Assembly (NCBI GenBank): GCA_910583965.1
Contig: CAJUAE010000005.1
Span: 17,637 to 81,636, forward strand
Direction: 5' to 3'
DNA from: an uncultured Lachnospiraceae bacterium
Lineage (GTDB): Bacteria > Bacillota > Clostridia > Lachnospirales > Lachnospiraceae
DNA length: 64,000 bases
The notes beneath the pieces were generated by a model. The model ran no database searches and was not told the origin of the DNA. It worked only from the letters and a program-made list of their open reading frames with translations. Position 1 is the first letter of the stretch; the number at the start of each line of letters is the position of its first letter. The position numbers were made by a program, and so were the translations under genes. Positions 1 through 8,398 of this stretch are shown here, piece after piece.

Positions 1-950
1 ACATAGCGGAAACATTTCTGAATACTGTTGATAGTGATATAGTAGTGGTAGCAGGTTTTCATATTATATATCACAGAGAATTAACAAATCGTTTAATATT
101 AGATACACATATAAAAACAATATATGTGTTGAATGGTTGTGAGCTATTTTGGGAGAATGGTTTTAAGTTTTTTGAACCCAAAGTATATTTAGTAGATAAT
201 TATTATGAGGGATTGATAAGAAGAAATTTAACATATCAGTATTTTTCGGATAATTATCAAAAATTTTATCAGACATATGAGTGGTTGAAAGATAAAAAAT
301 CTAAGAAAACAATGGATGAGTTTCTGAAAGGAGCAATAGAATTAACTGCTTTTCCAATGCTTAGTGTATGGACAGTAGATGATGTAGAAAAACAATATTT
401 TTCTGAGGATATTATTCAATTGGATGACAGGGAAGTTTTTGTGGATTGTGGAGCATATACAGGGGATACGCTGGAAAGTTTCTTAAAAAGAACACGCACA
501 TTTAAACGATATTATGCTTTAGAGCCAGATAAAAGACATTATGATGAATTGTATTCCAAAATGGTAAAGGATGTAATTCATATTCCAGTTGGTGTATGGA
601 ATCAAAAAGATTATTTAAACTTTTCTGTAGAGAATGAATGTGGAGAAATTAGTATTGATACAAAAGCTGCTGAAAATGGAATTCATGTTGATAAAATAGA
701 TGATTTAATCAGTGAGGATATTACATTTATAAAAATGGATGTGGAAGGTGCCGAATTGCTAGCATTGTATGGGGCAGCAAAAACTATTAAAAGATGTAAA
801 CCGAAGTTGGCAATATGTGTATATCATAAGCGAGAGGATCTGATTACGATACCACAGTTTATTAAGAGCCTTGTACCTGAATATACATTGTATCTTAGGG
901 CACATTTTGCTTATGCAAGTGAGTTGGTTCTTTATGCAGTATGTAAGTAG
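1..950 (+). CDS. FkbM-family methyltransferase, 5' end outside window
   Basis: The reading frame (codons from position 3) is open to the window edge, so the gene is truncated on the left and the GTG at 45 is internal. The C-terminal half shows an FkbM-type SAM methyltransferase: motif I reads VFVDCGAYTGDT, strand 2 ends in ALEPD, and the late FkbM signature FIKMDVEGAELLAL is intact. FkbM enzymes transfer a methyl group from SAM, often to a sugar hydroxyl. The N-terminal part (DSDIVVVAGF and following) could be the end of a small Rossmann-like module like those in neighbouring proteins, but too little is visible to be sure. A 15-base gap containing AGGAGA leads to the next gene, so co-transcription is likely. 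It is probably a glycan O-methyltransferase; the substrate is unknown. Confidence 0.85.
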   Translation, partial: IAETFLNTVDSDIVVVAGFHIIYHRELTNRLILDTHIKTIYVLNGCELFWENGFKFFEPKVYLVDNYYEGLIRRNLTYQYFSDNYQKFYQTYEWLKDKKSKKTMDEFLKGAIELTAFPMLSVWTVDDVEKQYFSEDIIQLDDREVFVDCGAYTGDTLESFLKRTRTFKRYYALEPDKRHYDELYSKMVKDVIHIPVGVWNQKDYLNFSVENECGEISIDTKAAENGIHVDKIDDLISEDITFIKMDVEGAELLALYGAAKTIKRCKPKLAICVYHKREDLITIPQFIKSLVPEYTLYLRAHFAYASELVLYAVCK

Positions 951-965
951 AGGAGAACATAAGCG

Positions 966-2192
966 ATGAGTGAGCTGATTAATGTTATAGGGCTAGGGTA
1001 TATTGGATTGCCGACTGCGCTAATGCTGGCGTCTCGAGGGATGAAGGTAGTAGGGACAGATTTGGATATAAATAAGATAGAGCAGCTTCAAAGAGGTAAA
1101 CTGACATTTGCGGAAGATGGTCTTGAAGAAGTATTTAAAAGCGCAAAAGATAACGGAATACAGTTTTCTGCCAGCTATGAGAAAGCAGATATCTATATTG
1201 TGGCAGTTCCAACACCATTTCATAAAAGTAATAAAAAAATAATAGCAGATTATCTGATTTTAGCAGTACAAAATATTATGTGTGTATGTGGTGAAAATGT
1301 CATTATCGTTGTTGAATCAACAGTTTCGCCAGGAACAATTGATATGTTTGTGAGACCTATTGTAAATGCGGGTTCAGGGAAAAACAAAACAATACATTTA
1401 GTACATGCACCTGAAAGAATTATACCTGGCAAGATGATAAATGAACTGATACATAATAACAGAACGATTGGTGCAGATGATATAGAAACAGGACAAAGAA
1501 TTAAAGCTGTCTATAGTACATTTTGTAAGGGTGATATAGAGCTGACGGATATAAAGACTGCAGAAATGTCCAAAGTGGTTGAAAATGCATATCGGGATAT
1601 CAATATTGCTTATGCAAATGAACTTGTTAAAATATGTAAAGCAGCAGGCATTGATGTATATGAACTTATTCGTATTGCTAATAAGCATCCAAGAGTTCAT
1701 ATTTTGACACCAGGACCAGGAGTCGGGGGACATTGCATTTCTGTGGATCCATGGTTTTTGGTTGGAGATTATCCAGGTTTGGCAAATATTGTACTGGCAG
1801 CCAGAAAGATAAATGATTCTATGCCTGAATATGTATTGGCAAGAATCAGTGAAATAATGGAACAGCATAATATTGACACAATTGACAGAGTTGGCTTGTA
1901 TGGATTGACATATAAAGAAAATGTGGATGATATTAGAGAAAGTCCTACACTGCAGCTTTTAAAGTGTATGAAACGACATCTGGCAAGAGGAATTAGAGTG
2001 TATGATCCTTATGTAAAGAAGGATATTGTAGAAAATCAATATCATAATTTCGATATGTTTATTCAGGATATCGATCTTTTAGTGATTATGGTGGGGCATG
2101 ATGAGATAAGGGACAAGTCAGATAAATTAGAAAATTTAATGATTCTGGATACAAGAAATATTGTTGTGAGCAATAATGTATTTAAGCTCTAG
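966..2192 (+). CDS. wecC: UDP-N-acetyl-D-mannosamine dehydrogenase-like nucleotide-sugar dehydrogenase
   Basis: This 408-residue protein has the three-part UDP-glucose/GDP-mannose dehydrogenase plan. The N-terminal NAD fold starts with VIGLGYIGLP at residues 7-16. A central helical domain carries the active-site loop GPGVGGHCISVDPWF with the catalytic Cys near residue 257. The C-terminal UDP-sugar domain starts with GLYGLTYKENVDDIRESP. The Cys loop followed by VDPWF is typical of the WecC branch, which oxidises UDP-ManNAc to UDP-ManNAcA in two NAD-dependent steps. The ATG at 966 follows AGGAGA. No WecB epimerase is visible, so the UDP-ManNAc source would lie outside the window. A related but different dehydrogenase is encoded at 32626. 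The family is secure; the exact sugar is inferred. Confidence 0.88.
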   Translation: MSELINVIGLGYIGLPTALMLASRGMKVVGTDLDINKIEQLQRGKLTFAEDGLEEVFKSAKDNGIQFSASYEKADIYIVAVPTPFHKSNKKIIADYLILAVQNIMCVCGENVIIVVESTVSPGTIDMFVRPIVNAGSGKNKTIHLVHAPERIIPGKMINELIHNNRTIGADDIETGQRIKAVYSTFCKGDIELTDIKTAEMSKVVENAYRDINIAYANELVKICKAAGIDVYELIRIANKHPRVHILTPGPGVGGHCISVDPWFLVGDYPGLANIVLAARKINDSMPEYVLARISEIMEQHNIDTIDRVGLYGLTYKENVDDIRESPTLQLLKCMKRHLARGIRVYDPYVKKDIVENQYHNFDMFIQDIDLLVIMVGHDEIRDKSDKLENLMILDTRNIVVSNNVFKL

Positions 2193-2291
2193 TTTAAATA
2201 GAATATGCCTCTTTACAGCTTTAGTTGGAGTGATGCTTTTTGCAAAAAAATTGTTGTGAGTTGAAACTGGATTGATGGGATGGGGAACAGT

Positions 2292-2889
2292 ATGATTAAA
2301 AAGAAAATATTCTCAGATGGGTTAACTATTAAGATAGATAAAAGAAACTCTCTCCTAAAAAGAATATAGATTTGAAAAAATATAAAAAAGGAATTTTACA
2401 GGGGGGTAATTATGTTGTAATTAGAAAAAACGCAATGCTTTCCAAGGTGGTTATTTATGTAATTGGAAATAATAATCAAATTGTTATTGGTGATCAGTGT
2501 GAATTAGTTAATTGTATTTTAAGAACAGATGGAAATAATAATCAAATTGTTATAGGACAAAATTCTTATATTGGTGGTGCATATATACATGGATGTTGTT
2601 CTACTATGATAAAATTGGAAAAGGCTACCTGCTTTTTACAGAGATAGATATAAGAAGTGCAGAACATTATATTTATCGTCTGGCTGACAAAAAACAGTAT
2701 AATTTTGGAAAAGGTATTATGATAGGAAATAAAGTATAGTTAGGGAAACGTGTTCAGTGTTTAAAAGGTACGATGATTGCTGATAATTGTATTGTGGGAG
2801 CAGGCTCACTGGTTACAAAAAAATTTGAAGAACCCAATGTGGTTATAGCTGGTCATCCAGCTAAAGTGATTAAGACTGGAATCAATTAA
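2292..2889 (+). pseudogene. decayed hexapeptide-repeat (left-handed beta-helix) acyltransferase
   Basis: Reading all three frames reconstructs one acyltransferase. It starts at ATG 2292, hits TAG at 2367, and continues in another frame from about 2372 with beta-helix repeats (GNNNQIVIGDQCEL, GNNNQIVIGQNSYIGGAYIHGCC). It shifts frame again near 2620 to AYLLFTEIDIRSAEHYIY, and runs through an in-frame TAG at about 2737 (IGNKV-stop-LGKR, where the family normally has Trp). It ends with IVGAGSLVTKKF and VIAGHPAKVIKTGIN. The spacing matches an intact maltose/virginiamycin O-acetyltransferase-like protein of about 195 residues. At least two frameshifts and two stop codons make it inactive. Loss of a sugar acetyltransferase would remove an O- or N-acetyl decoration from the glycan. 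Confidence 0.85.
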
Positions 2890-2918
2890 AATAATAGGAA
2901 TTATTAGGGGGAATGGAA

Positions 2919-4163
2919 ATGACAGGGCTGGCATTTTTTGTTTACAAAAGACCAGAACATACCAAAAAGGTAATCGAAAGCATTAAGCGAAACGGTTTTG
3001 AAAAAGTATATATTTTTCAGGACGGACTGAAAAACGAGAAAGACAGACCATTGTGGGAAAAGGTTTCAGAACTGATTAAAGGGATAGATTTTACAGAAAC
3101 AAAAATTCATATTTCAGATTTCAACAGAGGACTGGCAGAATCAATTATTTATGGAATGAATTATGTATTTGAAAGGCATAATACAGCAATTGCCTTAGAA
3201 GATGATATTCTTTTGGCAGATGGGTTCAAGACTTTAATGGAAACCATGTTTGATAAATATGCTTCTAATAAAAAGGTCATGAGTATATGTGGTGGAGGGT
3301 ATGGTGTTATTATTCCTGAAACATATCCATATGATGTTTATTTTAGTTATCGTATGTCAAGTGTTGCATTTGGTACATGGAAAGACAGGTGGGCGGAATT
3401 TGATAGAGATCCGAGAATGCTGGCAGAAATCTATAAAAATAGTGAAAAAACAGAAATGCTGGAAAATGCGGGTAATGATATTGAAAAAATGATTTTTGCT
3501 TCTATTAAAGGAGAAATCGATACATGGGCAACGTACTGGTCAGTTTATCAGATAAATAATCTTGGGTATCATATGATACCAACAAAAGGATATGCGATGG
3601 ATATTGGAAGATTAGGGGATGGCACAAATACTACAGACAGTACGATTAGATATGATATTGAATTGGATGGAGAAAAAAAAGAACGATATAATCTTCCCCA
3701 GGATATATACATTGATCAGACGATTGTTGAGGATAGCAGAAATTTATTTAAAATAGCAGATAACAAAATGAACTGTTATTTTGATATCTTATGCATGTGG
3801 ATGCGTTTATATCATAAAAAAGCAAGTGCACTCGAGTATTTTTTGGATAAGAATATTTTAAAAATATATATTTATGGAATAGGAAATCTGACGGAATTTC
3901 TTTGTTATGATATATGCCCTCATATTGAAATTGCTGGGTATATTCTTGAAAATAGATGCTGTGATGAATATAACGGCAAAAAAGTTTATGATATGGGACA
4001 CTACGAAGACATGGAGGATGTTCCAATAATTATTATACCATCATATGATAGTGCTTTTATTAGACATTTTTTTTCTAAATGTAAGATAGCTAATCAGGTA
4101 ATTATGATAGATGATATTATACGATATGTTCTAAATAAGGAGAAACTTTTTGATGATAGATAA
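2919..4163 (+). CDS. glycosyltransferase with C-terminal small Rossmann module
   Basis: The N-terminal 270 residues are a GT-A-like transferase. They open with LAFFVYKRPEHTKKVIESI, have an acidic LEDDILLADGF motif near residue 97 in the place of the metal-binding DxD, and then MSSVAFGTWKDRWAEFD. The architecture matches sugar-transferase proteins that act on nucleotide-sugar donors at the cytoplasmic membrane face. The last 95 residues are a separate module starting IYIYGIGNLTEFL, one of many copies in this locus. A GGGGGA Shine-Dalgarno sequence sits 8 bases before ATG 2919; the ATG at 2913 is too close to it. The stop overlaps the next gene by 11 bases. Neither donor nor acceptor can be predicted. 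Confidence 0.8.
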   Translation: MTGLAFFVYKRPEHTKKVIESIKRNGFEKVYIFQDGLKNEKDRPLWEKVSELIKGIDFTETKIHISDFNRGLAESIIYGMNYVFERHNTAIALEDDILLADGFKTLMETMFDKYASNKKVMSICGGGYGVIIPETYPYDVYFSYRMSSVAFGTWKDRWAEFDRDPRMLAEIYKNSEKTEMLENAGNDIEKMIFASIKGEIDTWATYWSVYQINNLGYHMIPTKGYAMDIGRLGDGTNTTDSTIRYDIELDGEKKERYNLPQDIYIDQTIVEDSRNLFKIADNKMNCYFDILCMWMRLYHKKASALEYFLDKNILKIYIYGIGNLTEFLCYDICPHIEIAGYILENRCCDEYNGKKVYDMGHYEDMEDVPIIIIPSYDSAFIRHFFSKCKIANQVIMIDDIIRYVLNKEKLFDDR

Positions 4164-4914
4164 GGCAAGGGAATTATTTCGTCAGAATAATTACATATGT
4201 TTTACTAGTGATTTGGATTGGGCACCAGAGGCAGCAATAGAGGAAACGCTTGAATTTTATTTGCAGAACGGAATCCATCCAACAATTTTTGTAACACATC
4301 CAAGTGAGGTAGTTAACAAATATAAAAATAAAATAAATCTTGGAATACACCCGAATTTCATTTCGCCAAGTAGCCAGGGAAATAGTTTGGAAGAAATTGT
4401 AGAGTATTGTATTAATTTAGTTCCAGAGGCAAAAGTATTTCGAGCACATAGATGGTATTCAAGTAATGATATTTATGATTATTTGAAGAACAGAGGATTT
4501 TTATATGAATCCAATATATGTACAAATATGGATGTGCTAGATCCATTTATTCAACGTTCAGGGATACTTTCTTTTCCCGTGTTTTTTGAAGATGGAGCCT
4601 ATATTATACACGCTGATAAAATAGATTTTAGAACAGTAGAAAATAAGTTTGCGCAAAAGGGGCTGAAGGTGATAAATATCCATCCTATGCACTATGCTTT
4701 AAATACACCTTATTTTAAATATACCAGACAGATCAAGGACAGGCTTACAAGAGAACAATGGAATCATATGGATAAAAGAACATTGGCTGATTTGAGATAT
4801 AAAGGGGCTGGGATTACAAAGTTTTTACAGGATTTGGTTTATTTTGCCAATACCCAAAAGGTAAAGATGATAACATTGGATCAGGCATATAGGTTATGTA
4901 TGGAGAATAATTAA
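4153..4914 (+). CDS. polysaccharide-deacetylase-like protein
   Basis: This 253-residue protein resembles NodB/YdjC-like (beta/alpha) deacetylases. An early FTSDLDWAPEAA motif could supply the catalytic base and metal Asp, LGIHPNF could supply metal-binding His, and later RAHRWY and INIHPMHY resemble catalytic motifs 3 and 5. These enzymes remove acetyl groups from N-acetylated sugars using a divalent metal. There is no signal peptide, so a cytoplasmic substrate such as a nucleotide- or lipid-linked sugar is implied. ATG 4153 has AAGGAG 9 bases upstream and overlaps the preceding gene; a TTG at 4150 precedes it. The next gene starts directly after the stop. Family assignment is moderate because the motifs are divergent. 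Confidence 0.65.
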   Translation: MIDKARELFRQNNYICFTSDLDWAPEAAIEETLEFYLQNGIHPTIFVTHPSEVVNKYKNKINLGIHPNFISPSSQGNSLEEIVEYCINLVPEAKVFRAHRWYSSNDIYDYLKNRGFLYESNICTNMDVLDPFIQRSGILSFPVFFEDGAYIIHADKIDFRTVENKFAQKGLKVINIHPMHYALNTPYFKYTRQIKDRLTREQWNHMDKRTLADLRYKGAGITKFLQDLVYFANTQKVKMITLDQAYRLCMENN

Positions 4915-6039
4915 ATGTATGAGTATATAAACGATTATATTGTGAATTGCATAAGAGGAAGAAAAGTTGGAATATTTGGAACAGGGCAAAATGCGTATAT
5001 TGCGGAGAACGTTTTAGAAACATTGGGAATTAAAGAATATGTATATTTTGATAATGACAAAAAAAAACAAAATTTTCAAAATAATATTTTGAACCCTGTT
5101 CAAATTAGTCGTGAGTATTTCATTTTTATATCTACAATCCATTTTGAAAGTATAAAAATTCAACTTAATAGTTTGGGGCTCAATGAAATGGATGATTATA
5201 TATGGGCATTGGATTTGGACTATTATGATGCGATGCTTCGTTACCAGAATGAACGGAAAGTGCCGGATTTGACATTTGCAGACTTACAGGATTTAGAGAA
5301 TCTGCTGAACCGTTATATAGAGGTTAGAGAGATAGACTGGTTTAGCGAAAAAGAGTTTCAAAGTTTTGAGAATAAATTAGGGTTTGAGAAAATTTATAAT
5401 AAATCGAGCAATCAACGATACCGCAGAAAGATAATGGAATATTATTGCGTCACTAAACTGTTAAATTTAGAGAATTGGAATAGAAAAGATATTTATGTTG
5501 ATATTGGGGCGGCTGACAGTCCCTTTGCAAAATGGTTAAGAGAAAATAAGGAGATGAATGCATTTGCTGTTGATCTAAGTGAAGGGGTATACTATGAACT
5601 TCCTTATTATATTAAGGAGGATGCAACTAATATGCATTTTCAGAACAGTGAAGTAGCAGGCATTTCTATGCAATCTGCATTTGAGATGTTTGCAGGCAGC
5701 GCAGATATTCGTTTTGTTAAAGAGGTATCCAGAGTACTTAAAAAAGGAGGCAGAGTAGTAATTGCTCCTTTGTATTTGCATAAATACTATTTATCCACGG
5801 TTTCTCCAAACTATTATCAACGGGGCATGGCTGATGAGAAATCAATTGAATGTATTAGAACTGATTGTAGAGGAAATCTTTCTTTTGCTCGTTTTTATAA
5901 TGTAGATGCACTCAATGAAAGAATATTAAAACCTGCCGCAGAGTATGGACTCACAGCATTGATATATGCGTTGCCTCAGAATTTAGTAGAAAAGGATCAG
6001 TTTGTATACTTAAAATTCATATTGATATTAGAAAAATAA
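4915..6039 (+). CDS. small Rossmann module fused to a class I SAM methyltransferase-like domain
   Basis: This is a two-domain protein of 374 residues. Residues 15-100 form the locus-wide Rossmann module: GRKVGIFGTGQNAYIAE, then YVYFDND as the acidic end of strand 2, then FIFISTIHFE. Residues 190-370 resemble a class I methyltransferase, with motif I as IYVDIGAADSPFAKW and a late strand KEVSRVLKKGGRVVIAPLYL like Methyltransf_11 proteins. Motif I has lost the usual GxGxG pattern, so SAM binding is probable but not certain. The start ATG abuts the stop of the preceding gene and uses a GGAG within it, which implies translational coupling. The likely role is modification of a sugar or its carrier in glycan assembly. 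Confidence 0.75.
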   Translation: MYEYINDYIVNCIRGRKVGIFGTGQNAYIAENVLETLGIKEYVYFDNDKKKQNFQNNILNPVQISREYFIFISTIHFESIKIQLNSLGLNEMDDYIWALDLDYYDAMLRYQNERKVPDLTFADLQDLENLLNRYIEVREIDWFSEKEFQSFENKLGFEKIYNKSSNQRYRRKIMEYYCVTKLLNLENWNRKDIYVDIGAADSPFAKWLRENKEMNAFAVDLSEGVYYELPYYIKEDATNMHFQNSEVAGISMQSAFEMFAGSADIRFVKEVSRVLKKGGRVVIAPLYLHKYYLSTVSPNYYQRGMADEKSIECIRTDCRGNLSFARFYNVDALNERILKPAAEYGLTALIYALPQNLVEKDQFVYLKFILILEK

Positions 6040-6107
6040 TATATCAGAACAGGAGGGCAGGTTATGGTATATATGAAAATAATGGTAATAAATTAATTGA
6101 AAAAGAG

Positions 6108-7157
6108 TTGAAAATAAATATGAAGAATGTGGTATTATTTGGCGCAGGAAATGATCTGAAAAGTGTTTTGAAATTTTTGAATAAAAGACATGTGAAAGTA
6201 ATAGCAATAGTGGATAATGATCCAAGTAAAATAGGAATGCAGGTTGGAAATATTAAAATTTTTAATCCAGATATTTTAAGAAAGATAAAATTTAATACTG
6301 TTTTAATCACGAGCTCTGTATTTTATAAAGAGATAAGTGATGAGTTAAAAAAAATGGAGATAAAGAATATTCTTCCTGTTTTTAAACCACAATTAGGAAA
6401 AAATGAAAAACATATATTCAAATATTCAATAAACTTATATGGCAGGTGTATGTTGTGGTGGAGAAATTTATGCACGAAACAGGAATTTTATCCATCTCTT
6501 ATAGGAATTTTAATGAATCCATATTTTTTTGCAAGAAAGGGGCTACTAAAATATATATTGCAAAATAAAAACTATATTAAAGGAAAATGTATGGATTTTG
6601 GATGTGGTGAAAAACCATATGAACAATTATTTTCTACTACAGAGTATATTGGCGTGGAAATTGAATCTGATAATAAAAAAAATGGAATAGTATACTATGA
6701 TGGGAAAAAGCTTCCATTCAAAGATAATTATTTTGATGCTATATTATGCTCACAGGTTTTGGAGCATATTCCCAATATAGAGGAAATAATGTCTGAGTTC
6801 CATAGAGTTTTAAAAATAGGTGGATATGTTTTGGTGACGGTTCCTTTCACATATCCAGAACATTTAAAACCTTTTGATTTTAGAAGATTTTCATCATATG
6901 GAATAAAAAATTTGATGCAGACAAAAGGTTTTAAAGTCATAACATATCAAAAATCGGGCAATTATGTAGAAACTATTACGCAGATGAAAAGCATATATTT
7001 TAATGAAAAAATATTTGTTAATAAGAAGAATTTAAAATTATTAAAAAAAATAATAATATGCATAATTAATTTAAAAGGGTTAATTTGGGCAAGAATTTTA
7101 AAAGAGGATAAAGATTTATATTTGGATAATATTATAGTTGCAAAAAAGTATGAGTGA
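6108..7157 (+). CDS. small Rossmann module fused to a class I SAM methyltransferase
   Basis: Residues 5-100 are the Rossmann module (MKNVVLFGAGNDLKS, then IAIVDNDPSKIG). Residues 160-290 are a Methyltransf_11-type enzyme: CMDFGCGEKPY is motif I, DGKKLPFKDNYFDAILCSQVLEHI gives the central strands, and EFHRVLKIGGYVLVTVPF follows. It probably methylates a sugar or lipid intermediate. The start is uncertain. TTG 6108 and ATG 6120 lack good Shine-Dalgarno sequences, while a strong AGGAGG at 6051 serves an ATG at 6064 whose frame closes after 10 codons. The main frame is also open through 6066-6107 with coding-like sequence, so a one-base deletion just after 6066 may have separated the true start from the gene. 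Confidence 0.75.
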   Translation: MKINMKNVVLFGAGNDLKSVLKFLNKRHVKVIAIVDNDPSKIGMQVGNIKIFNPDILRKIKFNTVLITSSVFYKEISDELKKMEIKNILPVFKPQLGKNEKHIFKYSINLYGRCMLWWRNLCTKQEFYPSLIGILMNPYFFARKGLLKYILQNKNYIKGKCMDFGCGEKPYEQLFSTTEYIGVEIESDNKKNGIVYYDGKKLPFKDNYFDAILCSQVLEHIPNIEEIMSEFHRVLKIGGYVLVTVPFTYPEHLKPFDFRRFSSYGIKNLMQTKGFKVITYQKSGNYVETITQMKSIYFNEKIFVNKKNLKLLKKIIICIINLKGLIWARILKEDKDLYLDNIIVAKKYE

Positions 7158-7213
7158 TGCTACATTGTATTGTTGAATTTTATTTGAATAGTAGAAGGAG
7201 TATGCAATAGAAA

Positions 7214-8257
7214 ATGGACGTAAAGAAAAAGGTATTAATTTATGGGATAGGAAATTTCTTTTTACAAAATAAAGAAGATATTGTTAAAGACTATGATATT
7301 ATTGCGTTTATTGATAGTGAGAAAAGTGGCTGGTATTTGGACAAGAAGATTATTAATCCAGTTAATGTGCATCAATATGAATATGAGGAGATTATTGTTA
7401 TGGTACAAAGCATTTGTGCGTGTTTTTCCATTGTAAAACTTTTGTTAGACAAGGATGTTAGCGCAGAGTGCATTATTTTGGGGCATGGTTTATATGGGGA
7501 ATACGGCAAGCAGATAGATAAAATTCTCATTTTAAAAGATGCTAGAATACAATTGTTTTTTGGAGATACTTCAATAAAAGTAAGATCAGAAGACGAATTT
7601 AATAATGTATGTGAAGTATTTGTAAAGCAGACATATTCCTTTTTTATTAATAATCGAAAAAAAAATATTATTATTGATGTTGGAATGAACATAGGTGATA
7701 CTGCTTTATATTTTGCACAGATGGAACATGTAGAAAAAGTGTATGGATTTGAACCTTTTGCGGAAACCTTCTTAAGGGCTAAAGAAAATTTAATGAATAA
7801 TTCAGAACAAAAAAAAATCAATATTTTTCAATATGGCATAAGCAATGAAAATGTGAAAAAAAAGATAGTTTTTAATAACGATATGACTTGTGGACAAAGC
7901 ACAATAGAAGATATTAGAGAAAGAGCACATGAAAAATATTTAAATTGGGGATTAATAGAAGAAATCAATGAACAAGTCGAACAAATAGAGGTAAAAAAAG
8001 CATCTGAGATCTTTGATCCAATTATTAATCAGCACACAATGCATAATATTGTTTTAAAAATGGATTGTGAGGGTGAGGAGTATTATATATTAGAGGAACT
8101 TTTACAAAGTGGATTGTTGGAAAAAATTAAATTTATTATGTTGGAATGGCACTATCAGGGAAATAAAGTTATTTTAGATATGTTGAAAAAAGCAAAATTT
8201 TCGTGGTGGTGTAGCTATAAGGATAATGATATGGGATTAATTTATGCTTATAAGTAA
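7214..8257 (+). CDS. small Rossmann module fused to an FkbM methyltransferase
   Basis: This 347-residue protein starts with the module KKKVLIYGIGNFFLQ, then IIAFIDSEKSG near residue 37. An FkbM methyltransferase follows: IIIDVGMNIGDTALYFA is motif I near residue 152, KVYGFEPFAET ends strand 2, and IVLKMDCEGEEYYILEELL near residue 282 is the FkbM hallmark. These enzymes O-methylate sugars or related hydroxyls with SAM. It is the second of three FkbM enzymes in the locus. The ATG at 7214 lies 13 bases from AGAAGGAG at 7193, a rather long spacing. The 56-base gap from the preceding gene shows no terminator, so it is probably in the same operon. Confidence 0.85.
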   Translation: MDVKKKVLIYGIGNFFLQNKEDIVKDYDIIAFIDSEKSGWYLDKKIINPVNVHQYEYEEIIVMVQSICACFSIVKLLLDKDVSAECIILGHGLYGEYGKQIDKILILKDARIQLFFGDTSIKVRSEDEFNNVCEVFVKQTYSFFINNRKKNIIIDVGMNIGDTALYFAQMEHVEKVYGFEPFAETFLRAKENLMNNSEQKKINIFQYGISNENVKKKIVFNNDMTCGQSTIEDIRERAHEKYLNWGLIEEINEQVEQIEVKKASEIFDPIINQHTMHNIVLKMDCEGEEYYILEELLQSGLLEKIKFIMLEWHYQGNKVILDMLKKAKFSWWCSYKDNDMGLIYAYK

Positions 8258-8398
8258 TTGAGTTTTGTGTTGTGGACATATTAAGATAATGAATGAAAAT
8301 AAAATATACTAATACATAATAACTATGAAAGTAGAAATCTGGGAATATCATTACTTGCAATTAGATCAAGTTATATGGAGAAGAGAGCGTGAAAAATT

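Noticed and set aside
2372..2647. 91-codon ORF with beta-helix repeats read as an intact small protein
   Set aside because: The family needs the DNA on both sides in other frames; it is a fragment of the acyltransferase pseudogene.
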